Part shown: one piece after another, positions 54,405-62,767 of the stretch
Layout: every line of letters begins with the position of its first letter
How positions within the stretch are numbered: position 1 is the stretch's first letter
From: HTCC2207 sp002685195
GTDB lineage: Bacteria; Pseudomonadota; Gammaproteobacteria; Pseudomonadales; Porticoccaceae
DNA length: 64,000 bases
NCBI GenBank assembly: GCA_051201675.1
Contig: CP179212.1
Span: 992,001 to 1,056,000, forward strand
Direction of reading: 5' to 3'
Notes under the pieces: model-generated
What the model was told of the DNA's origin: nothing
Databases searched by the model: none
Seen by the model: the letters and a program-made list of their open reading frames with translations, nothing else
Position numbers and translations under genes: made by a program

Positions 54405-55718
54405 ATGCTACAAAAAAGTATATTTTTAAATCGCTCTGTCAAAATATTTTTACTGTCGAGCATATTGGCCATTGCTCCTGCCATAGCCTGGGGAGAGCTA
54501 GTGATTAGAGTCACTCAAGGTAACGATAAACCCACGATTGTAGCTATTCCTCCAATGGTTATGGCGGGCGCACAGCTCTCTGAGGATATTAGCTCAATTG
54601 TTGAGTCAGACCTTGAGCGAAGTGGCTTGTTTAAGGTTGTTCCAAGAAATAACATGCTCTCTTTCCCATCTGATGCTGATGATGTTTATTTCCGAGATTG
54701 GCGATTGCTGGGGAGTGAGTATCTGCTTGTTGGTGCTGTTACAAAGGATGATGATCTAATTGAATTGAGTTTTAGCCTACTTAACGTCAATGCCCAAAAT
54801 ACTGTGTTTAAGCATAGTGTTAGAGGCACAGAAAATCAGTTAAGAGATTTAGCCCATATGGCTAGTGATAAGGTATATGAGGAGATAACAGGCATTCGAG
54901 GGGCGTTTAGTACTCGCCTTGCGTACGTAACAGCTGATCAGGTAGATGGTAATTTCGTCTATAAATTAAATGTCTCAGACTCAGATGGCGCTAGAGAGAG
55001 ATTAATGCTGGAATCATCAGAGCCAATTATGTCTCCAGCGTGGGCACCCTCAGGCGATGAGTTAGCCTATGTTTCTTTTGAGACAGGGCGGCCCGCAATA
55101 TGGCGTCAGAGTCTTGTAACCGCTGCTCGCAAACAGTTGACTAACTTTCGTGGCCTTAACGGCGCCCCCGCTTGGTCGCCAGACGGCAAAAAGCTGGCTA
55201 TGGTTTTGTCAAAAGATGGCAATCCTGAGATTTATATCTTGGATCTGACGTCTAATAAACTGTCGAGATTGACTCGTCATTTCGCCATTGATACTGAGCC
55301 AACGTGGGAACCAGATGGAAAAAGTTTGTTATTTACCTCAGATAGAGGGGGAACTCCGCAAATTTATAAATTAACGGTTGCATCTAAGGCAGTGCAAAGA
55401 ATAACATTCAGAGGTAATTACAACGCTAGGCCCAGTTTGGCGCCAGACGGTCGCACCTTAGTGGTTGTTCATCGAGAATCGGGTGTTTTCCATATAGCGA
55501 CTCTCGATTTAAAGACACGGCGGATGGTAGAATTAACAGAGACTAGACTTGATGAGTCTCCCACAGTGGCTCCCAACGGAGCTATGTTGATATACGCTAC
55601 GAAACAGGGTGACAGGGGAGTGTTGTCAGCGGTTTCTCTCGATGCGGGCATAAAGTATTCCCTGCCGGCCAAGTCTGGTGACGTAAGAGAACCTGCTTGG
55701 TCACCATTTTTGAGGTAG
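54405..55718 (+). CDS. tolB: Tol-Pal system protein TolB
   Basis: 437-aa periplasmic protein: signal peptide (cleavage near AWG-E, residue 30), N-terminal domain (IVAIPPMVMAG, LERSGLFKVVPR), then a six-bladed WD-like propeller with repeated SPAWAPSGDELAYVS, APAWSPDGKKLAMVLS and PTWEPDGKSLLFTSDR. It binds Pal. It is 14 bp behind tolA. Confidence 0.96.
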   Translation: MLQKSIFLNRSVKIFLLSSILAIAPAIAWGELVIRVTQGNDKPTIVAIPPMVMAGAQLSEDISSIVESDLERSGLFKVVPRNNMLSFPSDADDVYFRDWRLLGSEYLLVGAVTKDDDLIELSFSLLNVNAQNTVFKHSVRGTENQLRDLAHMASDKVYEEITGIRGAFSTRLAYVTADQVDGNFVYKLNVSDSDGARERLMLESSEPIMSPAWAPSGDELAYVSFETGRPAIWRQSLVTAARKQLTNFRGLNGAPAWSPDGKKLAMVLSKDGNPEIYILDLTSNKLSRLTRHFAIDTEPTWEPDGKSLLFTSDRGGTPQIYKLTVASKAVQRITFRGNYNARPSLAPDGRTLVVVHRESGVFHIATLDLKTRRMVELTETRLDESPTVAPNGAMLIYATKQGDRGVLSAVSLDAGIKYSLPAKSGDVREPAWSPFLR

Positions 55719-55767
55719 AATTAGGATTCGCAATTTAACGAACAACATATTTTAAAAGGAGCTCTAC

Positions 55768-56277
55768 ATGAATATTTCTCTAACTAAACTTGGTTTACCG
55801 GCACTTTGTCTGTCGGTATTGCTTGCAGGTTGTAGCTCAGCACCTGTTGATGAAACAACTTCCACGATTGAAGACACGACGGTACAGACTGCATCTGTAG
55901 AGATGGAGGCTGAAGCTGCGCCAGTAATGGTAGAAGAGATTGAAGAGCCAACAAATAATGCAGCAACTGTATTTTATTTTGAGTTCGACAAGGCCATCCT
56001 CAGTGATGAGACCCGCGCTGCCCTTGTTGAGCATGCACAGTTCATGATGGACTACCCAACAACGATTCGTCTAGAAGGGCATGCTGATGAGCGCGGAACG
56101 CGCGAGTACAACATGGCACTTGGTGAGCGACGTGCTAATGCAGTTAAAGAGTTTATGGTTCTTCAAGGCGTTGCTGGGAGTATGATTGAGGTTGTTAGCT
56201 ACGGTGAAGAGAGAGCTGCATCCTTTGGCAGTAATGCTGCTGCATGGAGCATGAACCGCCGAGTTGAGCTTAAGTAA
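55768..56277 (+). CDS. pal: Peptidoglycan-associated lipoprotein Pal
   Basis: 169-aa outer-membrane lipoprotein. The lipobox LLAGC puts the lipidated Cys at residue 22. A variable acidic linker precedes an OmpA-like peptidoglycan-binding domain (VFYFEFDKAILS, LEGHADERGTREYNMALGE, RRANAVKEFM). AAAGGAG precedes the ATG. A GC-rich hairpin follows at 56308. Confidence 0.96.
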   Translation: MNISLTKLGLPALCLSVLLAGCSSAPVDETTSTIEDTTVQTASVEMEAEAAPVMVEEIEEPTNNAATVFYFEFDKAILSDETRAALVEHAQFMMDYPTTIRLEGHADERGTREYNMALGERRANAVKEFMVLQGVAGSMIEVVSYGEERAASFGSNAAAWSMNRRVELK

Positions 56278-56307
56278 CTTAATTTAGATTGAAGCGTTAT
56301 ATCTGTC

Positions 56308-56329
56308 GCCGGAGCTTCTTTGCTCCGGC
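56308..56329 (+). other. Stem-loop between pal and cpoB
   Basis: Perfect 8-bp stem GCCGGAGC / GCTCCGGC with loop TTCTTT. The T-rich stretch (GTTGTTTTTT) comes only about 12 nt later, so this is either a weak terminator giving partial read-through or an mRNA-stabilising hairpin for the pal transcript. Confidence 0.6.
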
Positions 56330-56365
56330 CTCATCATCTGGTTGTTTTTTATAGGTTCCTAGCTT

Positions 56366-57196
56366 GTGATTAAGTTTAGAAAAGGTCTGTGTATACTTGC
56401 GTTGAGCATACCTGTGATTGCTGTTTCCCAGGACTTAACGCCCGTTGTTGATGCGAAAGCATCAGCATTCCCAGTTGATGATGCGATTGATCGTCCAGTG
56501 ATGTCTGCTGCGGCAAAGCGAGCGTCAGATCGTTTCGATATTATGCAAAACCTTAGAGAAGAAGTCAGAATGCTAAGGGGTATGGTTGAAGAGCTATCCT
56601 ATGAGCTTCAGCAAGTTAAGCAGCGGCAACTTGATGATTATTTGGACATTGACCGCCGTTTAGGAATCCTCAATGGTGGTCTCCCTGCCGACAATGTCGT
56701 TCCAGATTCTTCCCTAGAGCAAAGCTTAAACTCCCCAAGCGTAGAACAAAGTTCGTCTGCAGAGATCCAGGAGTCTTCAGATTTTGTAGTCGCTGATACT
56801 TTAAAGTTGGACGACTATGAGGTGGCGGTAAAACAAGATTATGAAGCCGCTTCCAACAAGCTACTCAAAGATCGGGATATAGAAGCGGCAACCGTATCTC
56901 TGAATGCGCATTTAGAAAAGTTTCCTAATAGTCCATTTACTGCAAATGCCCATTATTGGTTGGGTGAAATCTATCTTTTGCAGGGTGAAACTGAATTGGC
57001 TCGTCAAGCTTTTACGACCATAACGGAAGAGCATAAAAATCATCCTAAGGTCATGGATTCTAGGTTTAAGCTAGGTAAGATTTATTTTCAATTAGGTGAG
57101 ATTGGGCGAGCGAAAAGTCTTCTTGAAGCTGCGGCCGAAAGTTCCGGTGGGGTGGCTAGCAAAGCACGTAGCTTCCTCGATATGAATTTCCAGTAA
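56366..57196 (+). CDS. cpoB: Cell division coordinator CpoB (YbgF)
   Basis: 276-aa periplasmic protein, GTG start with only a weak ribosome-binding site. It has a signal peptide (about 1-21), a coiled coil (about 58-95, NLREEVRMLRGMVEELSYEL), a variable linker, then TPR repeats (DYEAASNKLLKDRDIEAA, NAHYWLGEIYLLQGETELAR, KLGKIYFQLGEIGRAK). CpoB links the Tol machine with PBP1B during septation. It is the last gene of the tol-pal operon. Confidence 0.92.
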   Translation: MIKFRKGLCILALSIPVIAVSQDLTPVVDAKASAFPVDDAIDRPVMSAAAKRASDRFDIMQNLREEVRMLRGMVEELSYELQQVKQRQLDDYLDIDRRLGILNGGLPADNVVPDSSLEQSLNSPSVEQSSSAEIQESSDFVVADTLKLDDYEVAVKQDYEAASNKLLKDRDIEAATVSLNAHLEKFPNSPFTANAHYWLGEIYLLQGETELARQAFTTITEEHKNHPKVMDSRFKLGKIYFQLGEIGRAKSLLEAAAESSGGVASKARSFLDMNFQ

Positions 57197-57208
57197 GGTT
57201 TTCTATCT

Positions 57209-57889
57209 ATGTCCGATAAAGCCGTTGTTTTAGTATCCGGTGGGTTAGATTCGTCTACTGTTCTAGCGCTGGCTTTACAACAAGGTTATCGATGTTACAC
57301 CTTAAGCTTTGATTATGGGCAACGTCATCGGTCGGAGTTAGAGGCCGCTAAGCGTGTATCTGAGTTAATGAAGGTTGAAGAGCATAAGATTGTTAGGCTT
57401 GACCTGGGAACCATTGGCGGATCAGCCCTGACTGACACCACAATAGACGTTCCTGAGCAAGAGACTGCTGGTATTCCTGTTACCTATGTTCCTGCCCGAA
57501 ATACCGTCTTTTTATCTATCGCACTTGGCTGGGCTGAAGTTCTTGAGGCAGATACCATCTTCCTTGGTGTTAATGCTGTCGATTACTCGGGATATCCGGA
57601 TTGTCGCCCTGAATATATTTCTAGTTTTGAAATAATGGCTAACCTTGCCACGCGGGCAGGTGTTGAGGGGAAAAAACTATCTATTCAGGCCCCACTTATC
57701 GATATGACCAAGGGTGAGATAGTCAGTGCTGGTGCTTCTTTAGGGGTTGATTATAGCCAAACAGTTTCCTGCTATCAGGCTAGTATAGAGGGGTTAGCTT
57801 GCGGGAAATGTGATAGCTGTAGGTTGCGTATAGAGGGTTTTAATCAGGCAGGTATTTCCGATCCCACCAGATACAAAAATAGTGCTTGA
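57209..57889 (+). CDS. queC: 7-cyano-7-deazaguanine synthase QueC
   Basis: Makes preQ0 for queuosine tRNA modification. It has 226 aa. ATP-pyrophosphatase motif VLVSGGLDSSTVLA, FDYGQRH, YVPARNTVFLSIAL, and the C-terminal zinc cysteines in CYQASIEGLACGKCDSC. It lies 12 bp after cpoB. queE, often placed between cpoB and queC in relatives such as Pseudomonas, is absent here. Confidence 0.96.
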   Translation: MSDKAVVLVSGGLDSSTVLALALQQGYRCYTLSFDYGQRHRSELEAAKRVSELMKVEEHKIVRLDLGTIGGSALTDTTIDVPEQETAGIPVTYVPARNTVFLSIALGWAEVLEADTIFLGVNAVDYSGYPDCRPEYISSFEIMANLATRAGVEGKKLSIQAPLIDMTKGEIVSAGASLGVDYSQTVSCYQASIEGLACGKCDSCRLRIEGFNQAGISDPTRYKNSA

Positions 57890-57913
57890 ATTTTAACTTC
57901 CCATCAGTATGAT
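57886..57913 (+). promoter_or_regulatory. Promoter of tRNA-Lys
   Basis: TTGAAT (57886-57891) and TATGAT (57908-57913) are spaced 16 bp, followed by a C-rich stretch before the tRNA. The -35 overlaps the queC stop codon. Confidence 0.65.
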
Positions 57914-57928
57914 ACGCACCTCCTCTGA

Positions 57929-58004
57929 GGGCCGTTAGCTCAGTTGGTAGAGCAGTTGGCTTTTAACCAATTGGTCGCGCGTTCGAGTCGCGCACGGCCC
58001 ACCA
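57929..58004 (+). tRNA. tRNA-Lys (UUU anticodon)
   Basis: 76 nt with a complete cloverleaf: acceptor GGGCCGT/ACGGCCC, D-arm GCTC...GAGC, anticodon stem GTTGG/CCAAT with loop CTTTTAA (anticodon TTT at 57962-57964), T-arm GCGCG-TTCGAGT-CGCGC, discriminator A, and encoded CCA. It lies after queC as in many gammaproteobacteria, and the 3' side carries a recombinase remnant, as expected of a tRNA used as integration site. Confidence 0.97.
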
Positions 58005-58051
58005 TTATTTATAGTATTTCAACGATAGCACCCACTAGCCTATCATCTAAA

Positions 58052-58073
58052 TCCGACATTAAGTCCGACATTA
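58052..58073 (+). repeat. Two direct copies of TCCGACATTA
   Basis: TCCGACATTA occurs at 58052-58061 and 58064-58073, with a 12-bp period. It lies between the tRNA and the recombinase remnant and could be an arm-type integrase site or a chance duplication. Confidence 0.6.
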
Positions 58074-58078
58074 AATAG

Positions 58079-58159
58079 CTATTCGGGCGTATTTACGCGC
58101 GCAATTGACTTGTCATAGATGTCCAACATACGCTTTGATTTATGTCCTGTTGCTTCTAG
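58079..58159 (-). pseudogene. C-terminal remnant of a tyrosine recombinase (integrase)
   Basis: Minus-strand codons read LEATGHKSKRMLDIYDKS then IARVNTPE and stop (TAG at 58079-58081). GHKS and the Tyr in IYDK are nine residues apart, exactly the His-to-Tyr spacing of tyrosine recombinases (XerD GHSDLSTTQIY). The frame is closed by TAA just upstream, so only the last ~26 codons survive. It sits 75 bp 3' of tRNA-Lys, the usual place of an integrase. Confidence 0.65.
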
Positions 58160-58541
58160 CTTTTTTTAGTTTCGTTTCAATCTCATAGCCGCAAGCAGAA
58201 CATAATGTGCGAGTCTCCACCACATCAAAATCTGAGACATTTAATGAATTCAGCCCTATTCCCTTAAAGCGAAGCGGATATTTGTTTTGGAGATCACTCT
58301 TTTGCTCGCCACTCAGTAAAACACTTTCTTTAGATAAGCCCTTGGAGTTACTACACTGGCTACATTTTTTTAACCTTAACCCGTTTATAATCCAGTCTAA
58401 TAGACCTACCAAAGCCACAAACAAGAATCCCACAATTAGCCCTCTAAGCGAAAAAGCCTCTCCCGTGTAAGGTATGCCTGAATGTTGCGCGATAGAAATT
58501 GAGGGTGGTAAAAATGCTATAAGTAGAAGTAATCGCTTCAT
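58140..58541 (-). CDS. Hypothetical membrane-anchored zinc-ribbon-like protein
   Basis: 133 aa, not recognised. It has an N-terminal signal segment (about 1-18, ending SIAQ), a second hydrophobic helix (about 33-52, LIVGFLFVALVGLLDWII), then a soluble part with two CxxC pairs (KCSQC and LCSAC) that could bind zinc. AGGG at 8 nt supports ATG 58541; TTG 58547 and GTG 58544 also lie in frame. The start overlaps the stop of an upstream 35-codon frame. The last residues (KKARSNRT) are read out of frame from the integrase remnant, so the C-terminus was probably created by the junction. Confidence 0.6.
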   Translation of the reverse strand: MKRLLLLIAFLPPSISIAQHSGIPYTGEAFSLRGLIVGFLFVALVGLLDWIINGLRLKKCSQCSNSKGLSKESVLLSGEQKSDLQNKYPLRFKGIGLNSLNVSDFDVVETRTLCSACGYEIETKLKKARSNRT

Positions 58542-58648
58542 CACCAATTCCCTTCGAAAGAATCTTTGCTTAAGGTCATATCTTGTGCAACAACACTAAA
58601 ATGAAAGGTTGAAATTAATAGGGTGAGTAATAGGGCTATTCGTTTCAT
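58541..58648 (-). CDS. Small exported peptide, 35 aa
   Basis: ATG 58648 is preceded by AAGAGG at 7-8 nt. The product MKRIALLLTLLISTFHFSVV ends AQDMTLSKDSFEGNW, i.e. a signal peptide with a likely AQ-D cleavage and a ~14-residue remainder. Its TGA overlaps the ATG of the next gene (TGATG), so the two are translationally coupled. Both proteins start MKR-(I/L)-x-LLL. It could be a true micro-protein, a leader peptide, or the truncated start of a former larger gene. Confidence 0.45.
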   Translation of the reverse strand: MKRIALLLTLLISTFHFSVVAQDMTLSKDSFEGNW

Positions 58649-58849
58649 TGGTAATCCTCTTATTTAATTTTTATTGGAGAAAAAATGGTATCAGAGCTTG
58701 CTAATCCACTCAAATCTGCATAGAGCGCCTAGAGCCCTTGCTTTAGTCGCATAAAAAGCCCCTAACATCGTATTAAGTGATAATGGATAGGTTTGCCCGC
58801 TATCGTGAGTTCTTATAAAAGCCATCTAAATTAACCCAAGGGTCAGTAA

Positions 58850-61800
58850 ATGTTCAAACATGTTGTTAGCGCTTTAGTTTTAATTATCAGTTTGCAAGGA
58901 TGTGGTGGAGGGGGAGGTTCTTCTTCCGCTCCAGTGGGGCCGCCTGCTGACGCCACACCACCGGTTATTACGGTTTCTGGCGACGCTAACGTGAATCATG
59001 AACAAGGCACTATCTACTCTGATCCGGGTGCTACAGCAACAGACAATGTCGATGGTGATGTGTCTGTAGAGGTCTCTGGTACTGTTGATGATGCAGTTGC
59101 AGGCACTTACACCATCACGTACTCAGCGACTGACCAAGCGGGCAATTCATCTTCAGCAACTCGTACAGTTCAGGTTCAGGATACTATTCCACCGGTCATT
59201 ACCTTAAATGGTGAAGCTAGCATAACTATTGAGAAAGGAACGGTATATTCAGATCTAGGTGCTACAGCAACTGATTCGGTTGACGGGACTTTAGATGTAT
59301 CTGTTAGTGGGACAGTAGAAACTGAGGTTGGAGAGTACACTCTGACCTATACGGCTACTGATGCTGGGGGTAATTCTGCCAGTGTTGACCGTATTGTCAC
59401 GGTTATTGAGGCTGATACAGGAGGCGAGCCCGACAATTTAGATGTAATGATTCTTGACGGCGGATTAGTTGATGATATCTGGGGAGGGAGCTCTTTATTA
59501 TCATTCTTTGATGAAAAAAATGACTACGGCGATTGTACAGATGAGTCAGCAGGAACGGAAACCTGTGCCAGTGTTGACTGGGAGGTTGTAGGAGATGAAA
59601 CTCATGGCGACGTTCTTCAGGTAACCTATTTGTCAGATGCTGGTCATGCAGGATTGGTCGTCGGTCCAACAGCGGCCGTTGACCTGAGTGATTATGCAGA
59701 GGGTAGCCTGTCTTTTGATATTAAGATTATAGATGATGGTGCCGCAAATCTGTCTGGCGGTTTTCTAGTTAAAGTAGAGAGTGGTAGTGCTAATTCCGGT
59801 GAGTTACCTGTACCCGGTATTAATGCGACAGGAGAGTGGGAGTCAGTCACTTTTACGGTGTCTTCTTTGACGGCAAGTGGCGCACTCAATCTATCAGGTA
59901 TAACGGCGCCTATGGTCTTTTTCCCGGCATTTCAAACTGGTGCTGGCCTTGTGTATCAAATAGATAATGTTCGCTTTACCGGCATTGATGACGGCGCAAC
60001 GCCCCCTACAGATCCGTCGGGCGGTGGCCCTAACGGAACAGTCGATTACACTTTGTTGGAATATGGAGCTGGTAACGTTTCAAATGTCATAAACCCAGCA
60101 AGTTATCGTTGCGCAGTTGATTACGGGAACTGGATTTATAATGCGGGACTGGTGGAGCCTGCGATTGCTGCTTGTAACGCCTCGACAAGAATACCTACAG
60201 GTACGCCCACGCCACTCCACCCTCAGTTGACTGGTGAAGCGCTAACGAGGCCCGTTCCAACACACAAATGGTGGGGATCAATTCCCTTCCTAGGCGAAAT
60301 GACAATCGGTGATGCAAATGACCCAGCGTATCTAACACCAGATCCTATTCGCGTCCGAGTGAGCAATAAAGGTGCTCGATTAATGGGTATCCCGGGTGGA
60401 TACAAGGTTATAGGAGATTTTCCTCGATATGACGGGCCAGTCCCATTTGATGAGGTTTTTGATGGCATTGCTATCGCAAATTCAGCATATAGCAATTTGA
60501 ATGCTTACTTGAAAAACCACAGCGATGGCTCTGTAACTGTGCAATGGAAATCTGGTGATACAGCAGTCATGGATGCAACATTCGTTCATGGCTCTCCCTA
60601 CGCTTATTTTAAAGTTTATGAGGGAAATGCTCTCCTTCGGACAAAGGCATCAGATAGCACGGAAAAAGGAACGTTCTACCAAACAGGTGATCACTTGGGC
60701 GTATGGACAGATGTATCAGGAGTGAGAAATTCGTTTTTGGTGTCTGGAGAAGGTAATACCACCTTTTCCAATGTTGCAAGTAATGAGATTACCATTAGCA
60801 ATGCAGCCAATGAATTCACCCTGAGTTATTTGCCAGTGTTAAGTGGCGAGCCCAGTGATGCCATGTCTGGCTTCTTTGCTGCTAATGCTAGGGATGTCGT
60901 AGCATCAGTCGATATTGACTATTCAGTAGATCGCTCTACCAACATGGTGACAGTGAGCCACACTTATTTCGATGAGCAGGGAACTAGCATTGAAACGATT
61001 GCTGGTTTGCATCCTTTGCATTGGAAACACTCTTCTCAGTTAACCTCAAATTATAAAATTCGTAGTGCCCGTGGGATTATCAAATTTGCTCAACTAAACG
61101 AGTTTAGTTATGAGATTCCATATGTCGGTGTGCTACCAACAATGCCCTCAATAGCAAACACCTATGATCAGAGTATTCTGGAGGGTCTAGTGACTGACTT
61201 TATTGATCAGGGAGAAGACTCCTGGATTAATAGTACTGATACATACTGGTCAGGAAAGGCATATGGTAAAGCTGCCGAATTAGCAGCTATTGCTGACTCC
61301 ATTGGAATGCAGAGTGAGGCAACACAGGTTATAGATTGGTTAAAGGCTCAACTATCAGATTGGTTTACTGCTGAGACTGATGGAGACTTAGATGTTTTCC
61401 GTTATTTTGTCTATGACGAGGAGTGGGATACATTATTGGGTTTAGAAGAGGCTTATGGATCCCATCAGCGCCTGGCTGACCATCACTTCCACTATGGTTA
61501 TTTTGTGAGAGCTGCAGCTGAAGTGTGTCGAGTTGATGCGTCTTGGTGTGGTGATGATCAATTTGGACCTATGATTGAGTTGTTGATTCGCGATTATGCA
61601 GGTAGCAAGGACGATGACATGTTCCCATACTTACGTAATTTTGATCCGGCGAATGGGTTTTCATGGGCGGACGGAAAGGCTGATGCTCTTCAAGGTAACA
61701 ACAATGAGTCCACTTCTGAGGCGGCCAACGCCTATGGCGCGATTGTCTTATATGGTCTGATCACTGGTAATGATGCGCTAATTGAAAAAGGAATGTATCT

Positions 61801-62446
61801 GCACGCGTCAACAGCCGCAGCTTATTGGCAGTATTGGAATAATATTGATGGTTACAAGAATAGGGGTGGTGACCACGATAATTTCCCTTCAGGGTATAAC
61901 AAGATTACTACGTCAATTATTTGGGCTAGTGGCGCTGACTTTGCTACATGGTTTAGTGGGGCGTATGCTCATATTTTAGGTATTCAAGGTCTTCCATCTA
62001 GTCCACTAATTTTCCATGTTAGCCAATATTCCGATTATATGGCTGATTATGTAGCTCTTGGTTTGACTGAATCGAGTAATGGGAAACCCTCTGGATTGAT
62101 CGATGACCAGTGGCGCGATCTTTGGTGGAATCTTTGGGCTATGACTGATGCCGATGCAGCAATTGCAGACTACAACTCTGTAGGACAAAATTATGCAGCA
62201 GAAGCTGGAGAGTCAAAGGCTCATACCTACCATTGGATACATACATTTAGTGCGCTCGGTCAATTAAAAACTGGGACTGGTGAATTAACCTCCAACAATC
62301 CTGCCGCTTTGGCATTTGATAAGAGTGGTACGAGGTCATACGTGGTATACAATTTCACTAGTCAGCCTGAAACGATCGTGTATAGCGATGGAAAAAGCTT
62401 CACTGCAGCGCCTAATGGCTTCACCACGGTTAGCTCTGCAGACTAG
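58850..62446 (+). CDS. GH81 endo-beta-1,3-glucanase (laminarinase), modular lipoprotein
   Basis: 1198 aa. The lipobox LQGC gives lipidated C18, followed by a Gly/Ser linker. Two immunoglobulin-like DUF5011/HYR-type domains follow (about 37-112 and 113-190; each with YSDPGATATDNVDGD-like and TYTATDAGGNSA-like blocks). A galactose-binding-like, carbohydrate-binding domain (about 200-378) resembles the ExoP-type module. GH81 catalytic part about 405-1198: THKWWGSIPF, LADHHFHYGYF with D877, and NNNESTSEAANAYGA with E953 and E957. The D-E-E spacing of 76 and 4 equals that of characterised GH81 enzymes. It is anchored at the cell surface to cut laminarin-type glucans. It is a single gene. Confidence 0.92.
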   Translation: MFKHVVSALVLIISLQGCGGGGGSSSAPVGPPADATPPVITVSGDANVNHEQGTIYSDPGATATDNVDGDVSVEVSGTVDDAVAGTYTITYSATDQAGNSSSATRTVQVQDTIPPVITLNGEASITIEKGTVYSDLGATATDSVDGTLDVSVSGTVETEVGEYTLTYTATDAGGNSASVDRIVTVIEADTGGEPDNLDVMILDGGLVDDIWGGSSLLSFFDEKNDYGDCTDESAGTETCASVDWEVVGDETHGDVLQVTYLSDAGHAGLVVGPTAAVDLSDYAEGSLSFDIKIIDDGAANLSGGFLVKVESGSANSGELPVPGINATGEWESVTFTVSSLTASGALNLSGITAPMVFFPAFQTGAGLVYQIDNVRFTGIDDGATPPTDPSGGGPNGTVDYTLLEYGAGNVSNVINPASYRCAVDYGNWIYNAGLVEPAIAACNASTRIPTGTPTPLHPQLTGEALTRPVPTHKWWGSIPFLGEMTIGDANDPAYLTPDPIRVRVSNKGARLMGIPGGYKVIGDFPRYDGPVPFDEVFDGIAIANSAYSNLNAYLKNHSDGSVTVQWKSGDTAVMDATFVHGSPYAYFKVYEGNALLRTKASDSTEKGTFYQTGDHLGVWTDVSGVRNSFLVSGEGNTTFSNVASNEITISNAANEFTLSYLPVLSGEPSDAMSGFFAANARDVVASVDIDYSVDRSTNMVTVSHTYFDEQGTSIETIAGLHPLHWKHSSQLTSNYKIRSARGIIKFAQLNEFSYEIPYVGVLPTMPSIANTYDQSILEGLVTDFIDQGEDSWINSTDTYWSGKAYGKAAELAAIADSIGMQSEATQVIDWLKAQLSDWFTAETDGDLDVFRYFVYDEEWDTLLGLEEAYGSHQRLADHHFHYGYFVRAAAEVCRVDASWCGDDQFGPMIELLIRDYAGSKDDDMFPYLRNFDPANGFSWADGKADALQGNNNESTSEAANAYGAIVLYGLITGNDALIEKGMYLHASTAAAYWQYWNNIDGYKNRGGDHDNFPSGYNKITTSIIWASGADFATWFSGAYAHILGIQGLPSSPLIFHVSQYSDYMADYVALGLTESSNGKPSGLIDDQWRDLWWNLWAMTDADAAIADYNSVGQNYAAEAGESKAHTYHWIHTFSALGQLKTGTGELTSNNPAALAFDKSGTRSYVVYNFTSQPETIVYSDGKSFTAAPNGFTTVSSAD

Positions 62447-62460
62447 TAACTCTTCACATC

Positions 62461-62631
62461 AATACTCCGATTATTGGGGTATTGGTGCCCATTGTCGATG
62501 CCATTATGGGCTTTGCCATCGACTTTAGTTTGGATATTACTATGGTTGCCTGTGGAGCATTGTTAATGGTTTTATGCGGTATTCTCGCCGTTCATCCTCA
62601 GTCTAGGGTAGTCAACTCAACCAAGGTTTGA
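62461..62631 (+). pseudogene. Start-less hydrophobic C-terminal remnant
   Basis: A frame reading NTPIIGVLVPIVDAIMGFAI and on to MVACGALLMVLCGILAVHPQ, ending TGA at 62629-62631, would make two membrane helices followed by a polar tail. It has no plausible start and directly follows the GH81 stop. It looks like the end of a multi-span transporter left by a deletion, but the family cannot be named. Confidence 0.3.
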
Positions 62632-62642
62632 TCTTTGCTTAC

Positions 62643-62714
62643 ATGCACAAGTGGATAGTTCTGATATTTGTGCTATATTTAATTAGCTATGGAATTTGGG
62701 TTTGGTTGGAGTAA
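62643..62714 (+). CDS. Possible 23-aa membrane peptide
   Basis: ATG 62643 to TAA 62714 encodes MHKWIVLIFVLYLISYGIWV and three more residues (WLE), a single hydrophobic helix. There is no ribosome-binding site, so it may be chance or part of the neighbouring remnant. Confidence 0.2.
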   Translation: MHKWIVLIFVLYLISYGIWVWLE

Positions 62715-62767
62715 AACCATCATCATCGTAAATTTTATGAGAAGACGAATTTTAGAGAGGGACTACC

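Larger units (their letters stand above)
62447..62767 (+). other. Intergenic stretch with decayed coding sequence
   Basis: 321 bp between GH81 and the lipoprotein gene. It holds a start-less hydrophobic reading frame (62461-62631), a 23-codon hydrophobic frame (62643-62714), and the leader of the next gene. No terminator hairpin for GH81 and no RNA gene is visible. Confidence 0.5.

Noticed and set aside
58052..58073. Start of a CRISPR or integron repeat array
   Set aside because: Only two short copies with 2 bp between; no further units.
62316..62528. 70-codon frame overlapping the GH81 3' end
   Set aside because: It lies mostly inside GH81 in another frame, without family resemblance or ribosome-binding site.
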